DNA of 64,000 bases from DSOI01 sp041394885. GTDB taxonomy: Bacteria > Acidobacteriota > Terriglobia > Bryobacterales > Bryobacteraceae. Numbering within the stretch: position 1 is the first letter of the stretch; the number at the start of each line of letters is the position of its first letter. Under the pieces are notes generated by a model, which was not told where the DNA came from, made no database searches, and saw only the letters and a list, made by a program, of their open reading frames with translations. Position numbers and translations under genes: made by a program. Of this stretch, positions 45,991-55,158 are shown piece by piece. The stretch lies in NCBI GenBank assembly GCA_041394885.1, contig JAWKHI010000006.1:124001-188000 (forward strand), in the 5' to 3' direction.

Positions 45991-47181
45991 TTACTGGCTG
46001 GACGACTCGCCCTTCACCGTCTTAGCCGTGCCAGGCACCGGCACCATCCACAACAGGCGCCGCCGGTGCGGCATCAAGGCCACTTCTTCCTTGGTCACCG
46101 TTTCCGGTCGCAGCGCCGCCGGATCGCTCCACGCCGTCACCTTCCCAGGCGCCGACGCCGCGTCCACATACCCTTCCTTGATCTCGAGAAACGCGTCCTG
46201 GCGCAGCGCGGTCAGGTATTCGCGGATCTTCGGCTGGAAGATCGGCATGTAGAGCCGCTCGGTGATCTGGTTCTCCACTTCCTCGAACAGAGCCTGCCCC
46301 GGCCGGTGCCGCTCGTCCACCCGCAGGATCAAATACCCCGGCGGGTCGGTTTGCTTCACGGGGTCGGTGACGAATCCACGCTCCTGCTCCCAAACCAGAT
46401 CGATGAGCTCTTTCTTCAAATCGTCCTTCTCGAACCCGCCCAACTGCCCGTAGCTCTCCTTGGTGGTGGAGTCCGAATTGGCGGACGCCATCTCGCCGAA
46501 CTTCTCGCCTTTCCGCGCGCGCGCCACCAGGTCGGCCGCTTTCTTCGCGATCGCCGCCTCGCCTTCGTCGTCCTTGCCCGCCGTCGAAAGGAAGATCTCG
46601 CTCAAAAACACCTGGTCTTTGCGAACGAATTCCGTCTTGTGCTCTTCGTAGTAGGCCAGCAGGTCCGCACGCGGGATGTTGATCAGCCGGCCCACTTCCT
46701 GGCGCACCACGCGCTGGGTGAGAAGCTGATTGCTCATCTCGAGCTTGTAGTCCTCATAGAGCATCCCGGTCTGCTCTTTCACATACTGCTGGAACTTCTC
46801 AGGATCGGCGATTCCCGACACCTTTTGCAGTTCAGCCATCTGACGGCTGACGTCGCCGTCCACGTTGATGCCCAGTTCCTTGCCCTTCTGAATGAGAAGC
46901 AGTTGATCGATGCGATCCCGCAGCACGTTGGCTTCGCGTTCCTTGCGCGCCTCTTCGGCTTGCGGACCGGTAACGCCCCGCTGCTTCAATTCCGCCGCAA
47001 TCGCCGCTTTGGATTTCTCGAGTTCAGACCGCGTCACGATCTCACTGTTCACCTTAGCGACGATTTCTTCCACCACGCCGATCTCGGCCGCGCCCAGGCA
47101 AAAGGGGACGGCCAGCAATACCGGGGCCAGCTTGAGCTTGCGGACAGCGGCCCGCCCATCGAAAACTTCATTGAACGACAT
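45991..47181 (-). CDS. SurA-like periplasmic peptidyl-prolyl isomerase
   Basis: A 396-residue chaperone with a signal sequence (LAPVLLAVPFCLGAAE), a SurA N-terminal helical domain (EEIVAKVNSEIVTRSELEKS to about 200) and a parvulin domain (VFLSEIFLST, ARKGEKFGEMASANS, QLGGFEKDDLKKEL, DPPGYLILRVDERHRPG) at about 205-310. It should fold or protect outer-membrane proteins such as the large receptors in this window. The start at 47181 overlaps the mfd stop by 14 bases, and longer frame extension only adds mfd-antisense-like sequence. Confidence 0.85.
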   Translation of the reverse strand: MSFNEVFDGRAAVRKLKLAPVLLAVPFCLGAAEIGVVEEIVAKVNSEIVTRSELEKSKAAIAAELKQRGVTGPQAEEARKEREANVLRDRIDQLLLIQKGKELGINVDGDVSRQMAELQKVSGIADPEKFQQYVKEQTGMLYEDYKLEMSNQLLTQRVVRQEVGRLINIPRADLLAYYEEHKTEFVRKDQVFLSEIFLSTAGKDDEGEAAIAKKAADLVARARKGEKFGEMASANSDSTTKESYGQLGGFEKDDLKKELIDLVWEQERGFVTDPVKQTDPPGYLILRVDERHRPGQALFEEVENQITERLYMPIFQPKIREYLTALRQDAFLEIKEGYVDAASAPGKVTAWSDPAALRPETVTKEEVALMPHRRRLLWMVPVPGTAKTVKGESSSQ

Positions 47182-50100
47182 ACTTCTCCTGATCCTCTCC
47201 ATTATGAGACAACTCACCCAAACATTGCTCCAACTGCTCGAGCAACGCTCCCGCGCTCCCATCCACCGGCGCCAGCTTCAACACGCCGTCCGGACTGAAT
47301 TGCACTTGGGGCGTCCGGCCCACCCATTCCATCAGCCGCACCGGATCCACGCGCGACTCCGGATGAAACTTCAACTGCACCCGCCCTTGCTTGCGGTCAA
47401 TCGACTCCACGCCCACCCGCTCGGCCCAGCTCTTCACCAACGCAAACCGCATCAGCATCCGCACCGCGTCCGGCAGCGCGCCATAGCGATCCGCCAGTTC
47501 CTCCAGCACCTGGCGGGCCTGTTCCTGGTCCGCCGTTTCGGCGATCTGCTTGTACGCCCGCAACCGCTGATGCTCATCGCCAATGTAGCCGGCCGGGATC
47601 CGCATGTCCATCCCCAGGTTGATGGTGGTGCGGACATCGAGGGCCGGCTGCTCGCCCTGCAGTTCCTTCACCGTCTGATCCATCAGCGACATGTACATGT
47701 CGTAGCCCACGCTGTTGATGTGACCGTGCTGCTCGCCGCCCAGCAGGTTCCCCGCCCCGCGCAGCTCCAGATCGAGGGCCGCGATCTTGAAACCCGCTCC
47801 CAGGTCGCTGAATTCTCGCAGCGCCGCCAGACGTTTGCGGGCGATCTCGGTCAATTCGGCGTCTTCCGGCACCAGCAGGTAGGCGTAGGCGCGCCGGTTG
47901 CTGCGTCCCACCCGGCCGCGCAACTGGTACAACTCCGACAACCCGTGCCGCTCCGCGTTCTCGATGATGATCGTGTTCGCCAGTGGAATGTCGATCCCGT
48001 TCTCGATGATCGTCGTGCATACGAACACATCGAACTCGTGCCGCATGAATCCGAGAATCACTTTCTCGAGCGCCGCCTCGTCCATCTGGCCGTGCCCGAC
48101 GCCTACCTTGGCCTCCGGAGCTAGTTCCTGGATCATCGACGCCCGGTTCCAGATACTGTCCACACGGTTGTGCAGATAGTAAACCTGCCCGCCACGGGCC
48201 AGTTCCTGCTCGATCGCCGTCTTTACCAGATCCGGCGAGTAGCGCGCCACCACCGTGTGTATCGCCAAACGGTCTTTCGGCGGCGTCTCGATCACCGACA
48301 AATCGCGCAGCCCCAGCAGCGACATGTGGAGCGTGCGCGGAATCGCGTCGCACTCATGGTAAGCACGTCCACGTTCTTGCGCATCTGCTTCAGCTTCTCT
48401 TTGTGCCGCACGCCGAAACGCTGCTCCTCGTCCACCACCATCAAGCCCAAATCGCGAAATTCCACATCCGGCGACAGCAGCCGGTGCGTCCCCACCGCGA
48501 TATCGATCTTGCCCGCCGCCAGTTCCTCCAGCTGTGCTTTGACCTCCTTGGCGGACCGGAACCGGCTGAACATCTCGATCCGCACGGGAAAAGCCGCGAA
48601 CCGCCGCTTCAGCGTCTCGAAGTGCTGGAAGCATAACACCGTCGTGGGAGCCAACACCGCCACCTGCTTGCCGTCTCCCAAAGCCTTGAACGCCGCCCGC
48701 ATCGCCACTTCGGTCTTCCCGTAGCCCACATCGCCGCACAACAGCCGGTCCATCGGCTGCTGGCTCTCCATGTCGCGTTTTATGTCTTGGATGGCGGCAA
48801 GCTGGTCTTTGGTTTCGGTGTACTCGAAAGAATCCTCGAATTCCCGCTGCCAGTTGCTATCGGGCGAGTAGGAGAACCCTTCGGCCATTTTCCGCCCGGC
48901 GTACAGCTTCAACAGCTCTTCCGCCATATCGCGCATCTTGGCCTTCACGCGGGACTTCGTCTTCGCCCACGTCGCTCCGCCAAGCTTGTCGAGCCCCGGT
49001 GCGTTGTCTCCCGCGCCCCGGTACTTCTGGATCAGATCCATCCGCGTGAGCGGAACATACAGCTTCGCGCCGCCGTTGTACTCGAGCAGCATGAAGTCGC
49101 CTTTGGTGTCGCCTTGCGGGATCTCGCGGATCCCCAAAAACCGCCCAATCCCGTGCGTGGCGTGTACCACGCAGTCGCCCTCTTTCAAGTCCCCGATGTC
49201 GGCCGCGAACGCCGTCGGCAAAACGCCCGGCTGCAACCCCCGCGAAGGCTGCGCCCCGCCGTCGGCACGATCGAACAGGTCTTCGGACCCGACCAGCACC
49301 ACCTTGCTGTCGGGAAACACCGCTCCGCGCCGGACCGCCCCCCGCGCCAGCAGGATGCTCGCCATCTCCCCGGCGTAGGTCCGTTGCGCCAGATACGGAG
49401 CCGCCGCCATTTCCTCGGCATCCACCCCTACCTGAAACGGCAGCGCGTACTCCTGAAAAATGTCCGCCAGGCGTTCCATTTCACCGGTCGTGGCGGCAAA
49501 AAATATCTGCCGGTAGCCTTGTTCCACCATCGTCCGCGATTCGGCTACTGCCACCGGCATGTTGCCGTGAAACGCCATGGACGGCTTGGTGGCGATTTCG
49601 CCGCCCGTGGCCGTGGAGAGGTCCAGATCGAGTTGCCGCATCGTCAGCCGCGGCATCTGCTCCACCTGTGCCTCGAACTCGTCCCACGGCAGGTAGATCC
49701 GTTCGAGCGGACATTCGCTCTCGGCCTGCTCCAACCGCTTCCACAATCGCCCGGCCGCGGTGCGCATCTGTTCCGGCTCGTCCAGTACAACCATCGTCCG
49801 CGCGCTCTGCGTCAGCACGGACCCCGCTCGCTCCTGCACCAGCGGCGCGCGAAACTCCCAGCCTCCGTATGGCTCCCCTTCCGGCGACCCCAACTCCCGC
49901 AACAACGCCTTGGACCGCGGCCATTCCGACAACGGCAGCAGCGTCGCTTCCGACAGCTTCAGCACGGACCGCTGCGTGGCCGGATCGAACGCTCGAATCG
50001 ACTCGACGAGATCCCCGAAGAACTCCACACGCACCGGCTTCGATGCCTCGGCCGGAAACACGTCGAGAATGCCGCCGCGGATCGAATACTCGCCCGTCAT

Positions 50101-50658
50101 CTCCACCGGCTCCCGCCGCTCGTAGCCGATGCTATCCAGGTGCCGCGCCAGATCCGCCAGCGGGATCTCCTCGTCCACCTTCAACGTCACCGAAAGCTGG
50201 CGGTGAAATTCCGGCGTCCCCGTCCGCAGCAACGCGGATCCGATCGGAGTCACCGTAATCGGCGCCGTCCCTCTCGCCAGACGGTACAACCCTACCGCCC
50301 GCTGCTCGGCGATCTCGGTGTGCGGCGATAGATTCTGTCCCGGAATCACGTCCAGCGCCGGAATCAACTGCGGACGCCGCGGCTCTTTGTGAACCACCAG
50401 CATCGCGAAGAACGTTTCCACCAGCTCGGCCAGCGTCTCGGCTTGCTTACTCCCATCGGTCACCACCACCAACGGGCGCTCCACAATCTGCCACAACAGC
50501 GCCAGGTACAACGCCTTCGCCGTCGTGTTCAATCCGCGCAAGGAAAAGGCCGCCGATTCGTCGCGCGCTAGCGACGCCGGCAGCCGGCGCGCCAGGTCCT
50601 GAAACGCGGGATGACGCCCAACCGATTGCAACAGGTCTCGAATTGCCGGATGCGTCAC
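47168..50658 (-). pseudogene. mfd: transcription-repair coupling factor, one frameshift
   Basis: Two overlapping frames together encode a full-length Mfd (about 1163 residues): UvrB-like N-terminus, RNA polymerase interaction region (CVVHATHGIGRFLGI), helicase motif I (LLCGDVGYGKTEVAMRA), DEEQRFGVRHKE, then after the break RTLHMSLLGLRDLS, TTIIENGIDIP, QLRGRVGRSNRRAYAYLL and the C-terminal TRCF domain. The frame is lost at about 48344: ACG CCG ATT is expected for SATPIPRT, but one C is missing. GTG at 50658 overlaps the stop of the heptose gene (GTGA) and is the likely start. Either a one-base sequencing error or a real inactivation. Confidence 0.9.
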
Positions 50659-51146
50659 GCAGTCCAATCCTGCCGCCGCAGGATCTCCTTCTCGATGTTG
50701 GTGGACGAGTATCCCGGCTCGAGTGGAAGCGCCACCACTTCCCCGCCCGCGGCCTCCACTTCCTCGCGCCCCGCGATGAAGTGCGTCCAGTCCGCCCCCT
50801 TCACTAATACATCGGGCAGCAGCGCCGCGATCAACTCGCGCGGCGTTTCCTCACCGAAAAGTGTCACCGCGTCCACGGCCTGCAACGCGCAAACCAGTTC
50901 CGCCCGTTCGTCCTCGCGCAACAAAGGCCGCGAAGGCCCCTTGAGCCGCCCGACGCTCTCATCGGTGTTCAGCGCGAGAACCAGCACGTCGCCCAGGGCG
51001 CGCGCCCGTTCGAGCAGGCGCACGTGTCCGGGATGCAACAGATCGTAGCACCCGTTGGTGAAAACCACCTTCCGCCCGTCCCGCTTCCAGCGCGCCCGGG
51101 CTTCGACCAGCTCGGCGCGCGAGTACATACGCCCCATCGCTTCCAT
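50655..51146 (-). CDS. rfaE2: D-glycero-beta-D-manno-heptose 1-phosphate adenylyltransferase
   Basis: A 163-residue nucleotidyltransferase, the stand-alone C-terminal half of E. coli HldE. It has the VFTNGCYDLLHPGHVRLLERA motif (HPGH of the HIGH type), DVLVLALNTDESVGRLKGPSRP, DERAELVCALQAVD and the terminal KGADW plus GYSSTNIEKEIL. It makes ADP-heptose precursor for lipopolysaccharide core. The start may be 51146, 51137 or 51128. Its stop overlaps the mfd start, opening a five-gene operon. Confidence 0.9.
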   Translation of the reverse strand: MEAMGRMYSRAELVEARARWKRDGRKVVFTNGCYDLLHPGHVRLLERARALGDVLVLALNTDESVGRLKGPSRPLLREDERAELVCALQAVDAVTLFGEETPRELIAALLPDVLVKGADWTHFIAGREEVEAAGGEVVALPLEPGYSSTNIEKEILRRQDWTA

Positions 51147-51204
51147 GGTACCGTTCTTGCGGCTGGACCTCAGCTTGGAAGCCTGGGGTCGCAACGGCGT
51201 CAGG

Positions 51205-51666
51205 TCAGTGGGTACGAATCGTGTTCGGATCCTTCTCGAACCGGTATTCGAAATGGCACCCCTGGCAGGCATCGAACAAATGGCCGCCGCGTTCGAACAG
51301 CGCCGCCGCGTCGTGGGCTCGCGCCGCTTCCCCCAGTGACGCGCCGGCCTCGCGCAACGCTCGCGCCCGCTCGATCCAGTGGCCCTTATCCTTGGCGCGT
51401 CCTTCCATCATCAACAGGTTCCCGGCCTCGGTAAGCACGGTGGCGCTCGCCTCTACGTCCAGCCATTCGTCGTCGGTGTGAGGCTGGATCTCCTCCACCT
51501 TGTCCACCGTATAGATGGTGCCCACCGATTTCCAGACAATTTGCGCGTTCGGGATCACCATGTGGTGCATCACTTGTTCGAGTGTCGCCACCGCCTTGAT
51601 GGGAGGGCTGCTCTGGCATCCCGTCATCGCCATGGCTGCCGCCGCGAACCAAATCGTTTTTCGCAT
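51205..51666 (-). CDS. monoheme c-type cytochrome lipoprotein
   Basis: A 153-residue protein with a lipoprotein signal (AMAMTGC lipobox), a helical middle and a single heme motif CQGCH near residue 136. It has the layout of small periplasmic cytochromes with a long helix (EARRAHDAAALFERGG-type) before the heme. The axial second ligand is unclear. It lies 58 bases upstream of the heptose gene, so may share its promoter, and is divergent from the DUF6644 gene (67 bases). Confidence 0.75.
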   Translation of the reverse strand: MRKTIWFAAAAMAMTGCQSSPPIKAVATLEQVMHHMVIPNAQIVWKSVGTIYTVDKVEEIQPHTDDEWLDVEASATVLTEAGNLLMMEGRAKDKGHWIERARALREAGASLGEAARAHDAAALFERGGHLFDACQGCHFEYRFEKDPNTIRTH

Positions 51667-51733
51667 CTCGCGAACGGCATTGTAGCAGAGCCGCCGCCTC
51701 GGCTTTGTTAGACTGTTCGGTTCCAGGTTGCTC

Positions 51734-52237
51734 ATGGCTCCGTTTATCCAATGGCTCGAAGGGACGGCGGGAAGCATCGCGATTCGCGAGTCGATTCTGC
51801 TCTATCCCGTCATCGAGACCACGCACGTGCTCACCCTCTGCCTGTTCCTCGGAATGATCGCCATGCTCGATCTGCGCTTGCTCGGCATTGGCCTCCGCGG
51901 CGTTCCGGTCTCGGAAGTAGCCGGAAGGCTGCTGCCGTGGGCGCTGTCGGGATTTGTGATCATGGCCATCAGCGGCGCGCTGTTGTTTTATTCCGGACCG
52001 GTGCGGGCGTCCAACAACATCTTCTTCAAGGTCAAGATGGCGATGATCCTGCTCACCGGCGTCAACGCGCTCTCGTTTCACTTCACGATCTATCGCCGCG
52101 TGGCCGATTGGGATCGCGACCCCACGCCCCCTCTCCGCGCCCGCGCGGCCGGATTCTTCTCCCTCGTGCTTTGGTGCGGCGTCGTGATTTGCGGACGCCT
52201 GCAGGCCTACAACTGGTTTGACCAGGCGAGAGGGTAG
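51734..52237 (+). CDS. DUF6644-like four-helix membrane protein (first copy)
   Basis: A 167-residue membrane protein with about four to five helices. FIQWLEGTAGSIAIRESI, VIETTHVLTLCLFLGM, MLDLRLLGIGLRG, FKVKMAMILLTGVNAL and LWCGVVICGRL are its conserved parts. A second copy follows 5 bases downstream with the same motifs. The family is uncharacterised. The ATG at 51734 is preferred over TTG 51728. Confidence 0.75.
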   Translation: MAPFIQWLEGTAGSIAIRESILLYPVIETTHVLTLCLFLGMIAMLDLRLLGIGLRGVPVSEVAGRLLPWALSGFVIMAISGALLFYSGPVRASNNIFFKVKMAMILLTGVNALSFHFTIYRRVADWDRDPTPPLRARAAGFFSLVLWCGVVICGRLQAYNWFDQARG

Positions 52238-52242
52238 CCCCG

Positions 52243-52710
52243 ATGGATCTGCTTCCCTTGTTCCAATGGTTAGAAGCAACGGCGATTGGAACGCTAGTGC
52301 GCGAATCCCTGTGGATGTTCCCCGTGATCCAGTGCGGCCATCTGCTGGCGCTCGCGATGCTCGGCGGATCCGTGCTTGTCGTGGACTTGCGTTTGCTCGG
52401 CCTGGGCCTGCGCGATCAACCCATCGAAAGCCTCGGGAGCAAAGTGCATCCCTGGCTCGTTGGATCGCTCGCCGCCATCGTCGCCACCGGCCTCCCCATG
52501 TTCCTTTCCGAGGCGCTGAAGTGCTACTACAGCCCGCCGTTCTGGTACAAAATGACGCTGCTCGCCGCGGCAGCCGTTTTCGCCCTAACGGTACGAAAAA
52601 GAGTGTTGGCCGGACCCTGCGCGCCGCTCTGGCGCGGGTTGACGGCCGTCACCTCGATGGCGCTCTGGTTCGGCGTCGGATTCTCGGGCCGCTGGATCGC
52701 GTTCTACTAG
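52243..52710 (+). CDS. DUF6644-like four-helix membrane protein (second copy)
   Basis: A 155-residue paralogue of the preceding gene: LFQWLEATAIGTLVRESL, PVIQCGHLLALAMLGG, VDLRLLGLGLRD and YKMTLLAAAAVFALTVRKR align with the first copy. Conserved His after VIxxxH and paired Arg/Leu rows suggest a shared fold, possibly a heme or quinone-linked membrane unit, but this is not shown. Tandem pairs of this family often sit next to the secreted proteins found downstream here. Confidence 0.75.
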   Translation: MDLLPLFQWLEATAIGTLVRESLWMFPVIQCGHLLALAMLGGSVLVVDLRLLGLGLRDQPIESLGSKVHPWLVGSLAAIVATGLPMFLSEALKCYYSPPFWYKMTLLAAAAVFALTVRKRVLAGPCAPLWRGLTAVTSMALWFGVGFSGRWIAFY

Positions 52711-52763
52711 CCCACATCGCATGCGATGGTGACTGCTGTCTGGACCACGGAGCCCTTGAGCGA

Positions 52764-53579
52764 ATGAGGCGAATTCTTGTTTTCTTCCTGTTGATTGCTG
52801 ATCTGGCGCCCGCCCAGACGCCCCGGCTGGCCAACGGGAAGCCCGATTTCAGCGGCGTTTGGCAGGCCGTGAGTTCCGCGCACTACGACGTGGAGCGGCA
52901 CATGGCGCGGCACTCATTGATGTTGCGCGATGGGCCGCACGGTCCGCTCCCGGCCGTGCCTGTGCTTGCCCTGGGCGCGGTGGGCGCCGTTCCCGGCGGC
53001 TTGGGCATCGTCGAAGGAGGAACCATTCCCTATAAGCCGGAAGCAGCCAAGCTCCGTGATGAGAATCGGCGCCATTGGCTCGAACGCGATCCCGAAATCA
53101 GGTGCTATCTGCCCGGTGTGCCGCGCGCCACCTACATGCCGTTTCCATTCCAGATCCTCCAGAATCAGAATCAATTCTTCATCGCCTATGAGTATGCCGG
53201 CGCCGTTCGCGACGTCTATTTCAAGGATCCAGGGCCCGCCGAGACCGACTCATGGATGGGCCAATCGGTGGGACGCTGGGACGGCGACACCTGGGTGATC
53301 GACGTCTCCGGATTCAATGACCAGACCTGGTTCGATCGCTCCGGAACGCATCACAGCAACCAGTTGCGCGTGGAGGAACGATATTCGTTCCTGACACCCC
53401 ATCACATTCAGTACGAAGCAACGATCACGGATCCGGAAGTGTTCACCCGGCCGTGGAAGATCTCCTTGCCGCTCTACCGCCGAATGGAAAAAGACGCGCG
53501 CCTGATGGACTTCAAGTGCGTCGAGTTCGTCGAAGAGCTCGTGTTCGGAGAACATCGCCGCAAGCCGCTCCCGAGGTGA
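52764..53579 (+). CDS. secreted protein of unknown function
   Basis: A 271-residue protein with a signal peptide (ILVFFLLIADLAPAQ). The mature chain contains GKPDFSGVW near the start, YLPGVPRATYMPFPFQILQN, GRWDGDTWVIDVSGFND and YEATITDPEVFTRPW. It is a paralogue of the next gene, sharing GDTxVVDxxxFND, the ER segment and the DPxxxTxPW end. No catalytic family is recognised. The start at 52764 is set by the signal peptide. Function unknown. Confidence 0.7.
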   Translation: MRRILVFFLLIADLAPAQTPRLANGKPDFSGVWQAVSSAHYDVERHMARHSLMLRDGPHGPLPAVPVLALGAVGAVPGGLGIVEGGTIPYKPEAAKLRDENRRHWLERDPEIRCYLPGVPRATYMPFPFQILQNQNQFFIAYEYAGAVRDVYFKDPGPAETDSWMGQSVGRWDGDTWVIDVSGFNDQTWFDRSGTHHSNQLRVEERYSFLTPHHIQYEATITDPEVFTRPWKISLPLYRRMEKDARLMDFKCVEFVEELVFGEHRRKPLPR

Positions 53580-53583
53580 CATC

Positions 53584-54651
53584 ATGCGACCCTTTCTGCC
53601 GACCCTCCCCATAGCGACCCTCCTTGTAATGGCGGCGCTTGTCTGGGGCGCCGAGATTCCGCGCACGCCGGAGGGGCTGCCTGATCTCTCCGGGACCTAC
53701 GACATCGCGACCTTGACGCCTCTCACCCGTCCAGCCGGCCTCGGTGACAGGCTCACCCTCACAGACGCCGAGGCACAGGCGATCGCCAAAAGAGCGGCCG
53801 CGGTGAAAGCCGCAACCAGCAAAGCCAGCGACCCGAATCGCGAAGCTCCTCCCGAGGGTGGCGACGGCTCGGAAGGCGCGGCCGGCAACGTGGGAGGCTA
53901 CAACACCGTCTGGGTCGACAACGGCTCCGGCGCGTTCAAGATCGACGGAAAGTGGCGCACCTCGATCATCACCGATCCCGCCAACGGACGCATGCCCCCG
54001 TTGACGCCCCAAGCCAGGAAGCGCGCGGCCGAGCGGGCCCGATATGCGCGCCCCAACAAAGGCGATGCGTTTTGGATCACCGAAGGACTTTCGCCCGGGC
54101 CCTATGACGATCCCGAGTTGCGGCCCGCCGCCGAGCGCTGCCTGCTCGCGTTCGGCTCCGGCGGCGGCCCCCCGATGCTGCCCGTGCTCTACAACAACCT
54201 CAAGCAGATCGTCCAGACCAAGGACCGCGTTCTGATTCTCAACGAAATGGTCCACGACGCGCGCGTGATCCGCATCGGCGGAGAACATGAGCCGCCGGAT
54301 ATCCGGCGCTGGCTGGGTGACTCGATCGGACACTGGGAAGGCGACACGCTCGTCGTGGATACCGCCAATTTCAACGACACCCCGGCGCTCGGCAACGCGA
54401 CCCGCAATCTCCACGTCGTGGAACGCTTCACGCGCATCGACGAAAAGTCGCTGCTCTATGCCTTCACCGTCGAAGACCCCACCGTTTGGACCAAGCCATG
54501 GAGCGGCGAAATCCTCTGGCCCGCCACCGATCAGCGCATCTACGAATACGCGTGTCACGAAGGCAACTATTCCTTCGCGGGGATCCTCCGCGGCGCGCGG
54601 CTGCTGGAGGCCGAAACCCTCGAGAAGCAGAAGAAGCAACCCGCGAAATGA
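53584..54651 (+). CDS. secreted protein of unknown function, paralogue of the preceding gene
   Basis: A 355-residue exported protein with a leader (IATLLVMAALVWGAE). PEGLPDLSGTYD near the start, HWEGDTLVVDTANFND, ERFTRIDEKSLLYAFTVED and VWTKPWSGE are the shared features with the upstream protein. It has an extra Ala/Arg-rich segment at about 55-95. It lies 4 bases downstream and is co-transcribed. Acidobacteria carry many such proteins; nothing is known of their activity. Confidence 0.7.
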   Translation: MRPFLPTLPIATLLVMAALVWGAEIPRTPEGLPDLSGTYDIATLTPLTRPAGLGDRLTLTDAEAQAIAKRAAAVKAATSKASDPNREAPPEGGDGSEGAAGNVGGYNTVWVDNGSGAFKIDGKWRTSIITDPANGRMPPLTPQARKRAAERARYARPNKGDAFWITEGLSPGPYDDPELRPAAERCLLAFGSGGGPPMLPVLYNNLKQIVQTKDRVLILNEMVHDARVIRIGGEHEPPDIRRWLGDSIGHWEGDTLVVDTANFNDTPALGNATRNLHVVERFTRIDEKSLLYAFTVEDPTVWTKPWSGEILWPATDQRIYEYACHEGNYSFAGILRGARLLEAETLEKQKKQPAK

Positions 54652-54688
54652 ACGGCACGGCAGCCAACTCGATAAAATGGAGAGAGTC

Positions 54689-55135
54689 ATGAATACCAAG
54701 GCTGGATGGTTACTCGGCGCGGCTGCGGTGTGCGGCCTTGGCCTGCTTTCCGTCGAGGTGCAAAAAGTCTATGCCCACCACGCCTTCGGAGCCGAGTTTG
54801 ACCCCAACCGGCCCGTGCTGCTGAAGGGGCCTGTGGTGCGCGTGGAATGGATCAATCCGCACACCTGGATTCACCTGGAAACCACCAAGCCCGACGGTAA
54901 GAAGGAAGTCTGGATGGTGGAGGGCGGGACGCCCAATTCCCTGCTCCGCCGCGGCCTCAAGCGCGATACGATTCGTCCCGGCGAACAGATCATCGTCGAC
55001 GGCTATCAGGCCAAGGATCGTTCCAATCGCGCCAACGGCCGCGATGTCACCCTCGCCGACGGACGCAAGTTCTTCATGGGTTCGTCGGGCACAGGCGCGC
55101 CCTATGACCAGCCAGGGAAGGATCAGCGCAAATAG
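54689..55135 (+). CDS. DUF6152-family exported protein
   Basis: A 148-residue protein with a signal peptide ending near VYA. Then comes HHAFGAEFDPNRPVLLKGPVV, VEWINPHTWIHLE and a C-terminal GTPNSLLRRGLKRDTIRPGEQI, the standard DUF6152 pattern. It has the compact beta-barrel look of an OB-like periplasmic domain. The start is supported by GGAGAG four bases upstream of ATG at 54689. Probably the last gene of the operon that begins with the DUF6644 pair. Confidence 0.75.
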   Translation: MNTKAGWLLGAAAVCGLGLLSVEVQKVYAHHAFGAEFDPNRPVLLKGPVVRVEWINPHTWIHLETTKPDGKKEVWMVEGGTPNSLLRRGLKRDTIRPGEQIIVDGYQAKDRSNRANGRDVTLADGRKFFMGSSGTGAPYDQPGKDQRK

Positions 55136-55158
55136 CCCGCGCGCACTTCGACTGGTGA

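Noticed and set aside
48292..48360. Programmed frameshift in mfd
   Set aside because: No slippery heptamer or stimulator is apparent and mfd is not known to be frameshifted; a missing base is enough.
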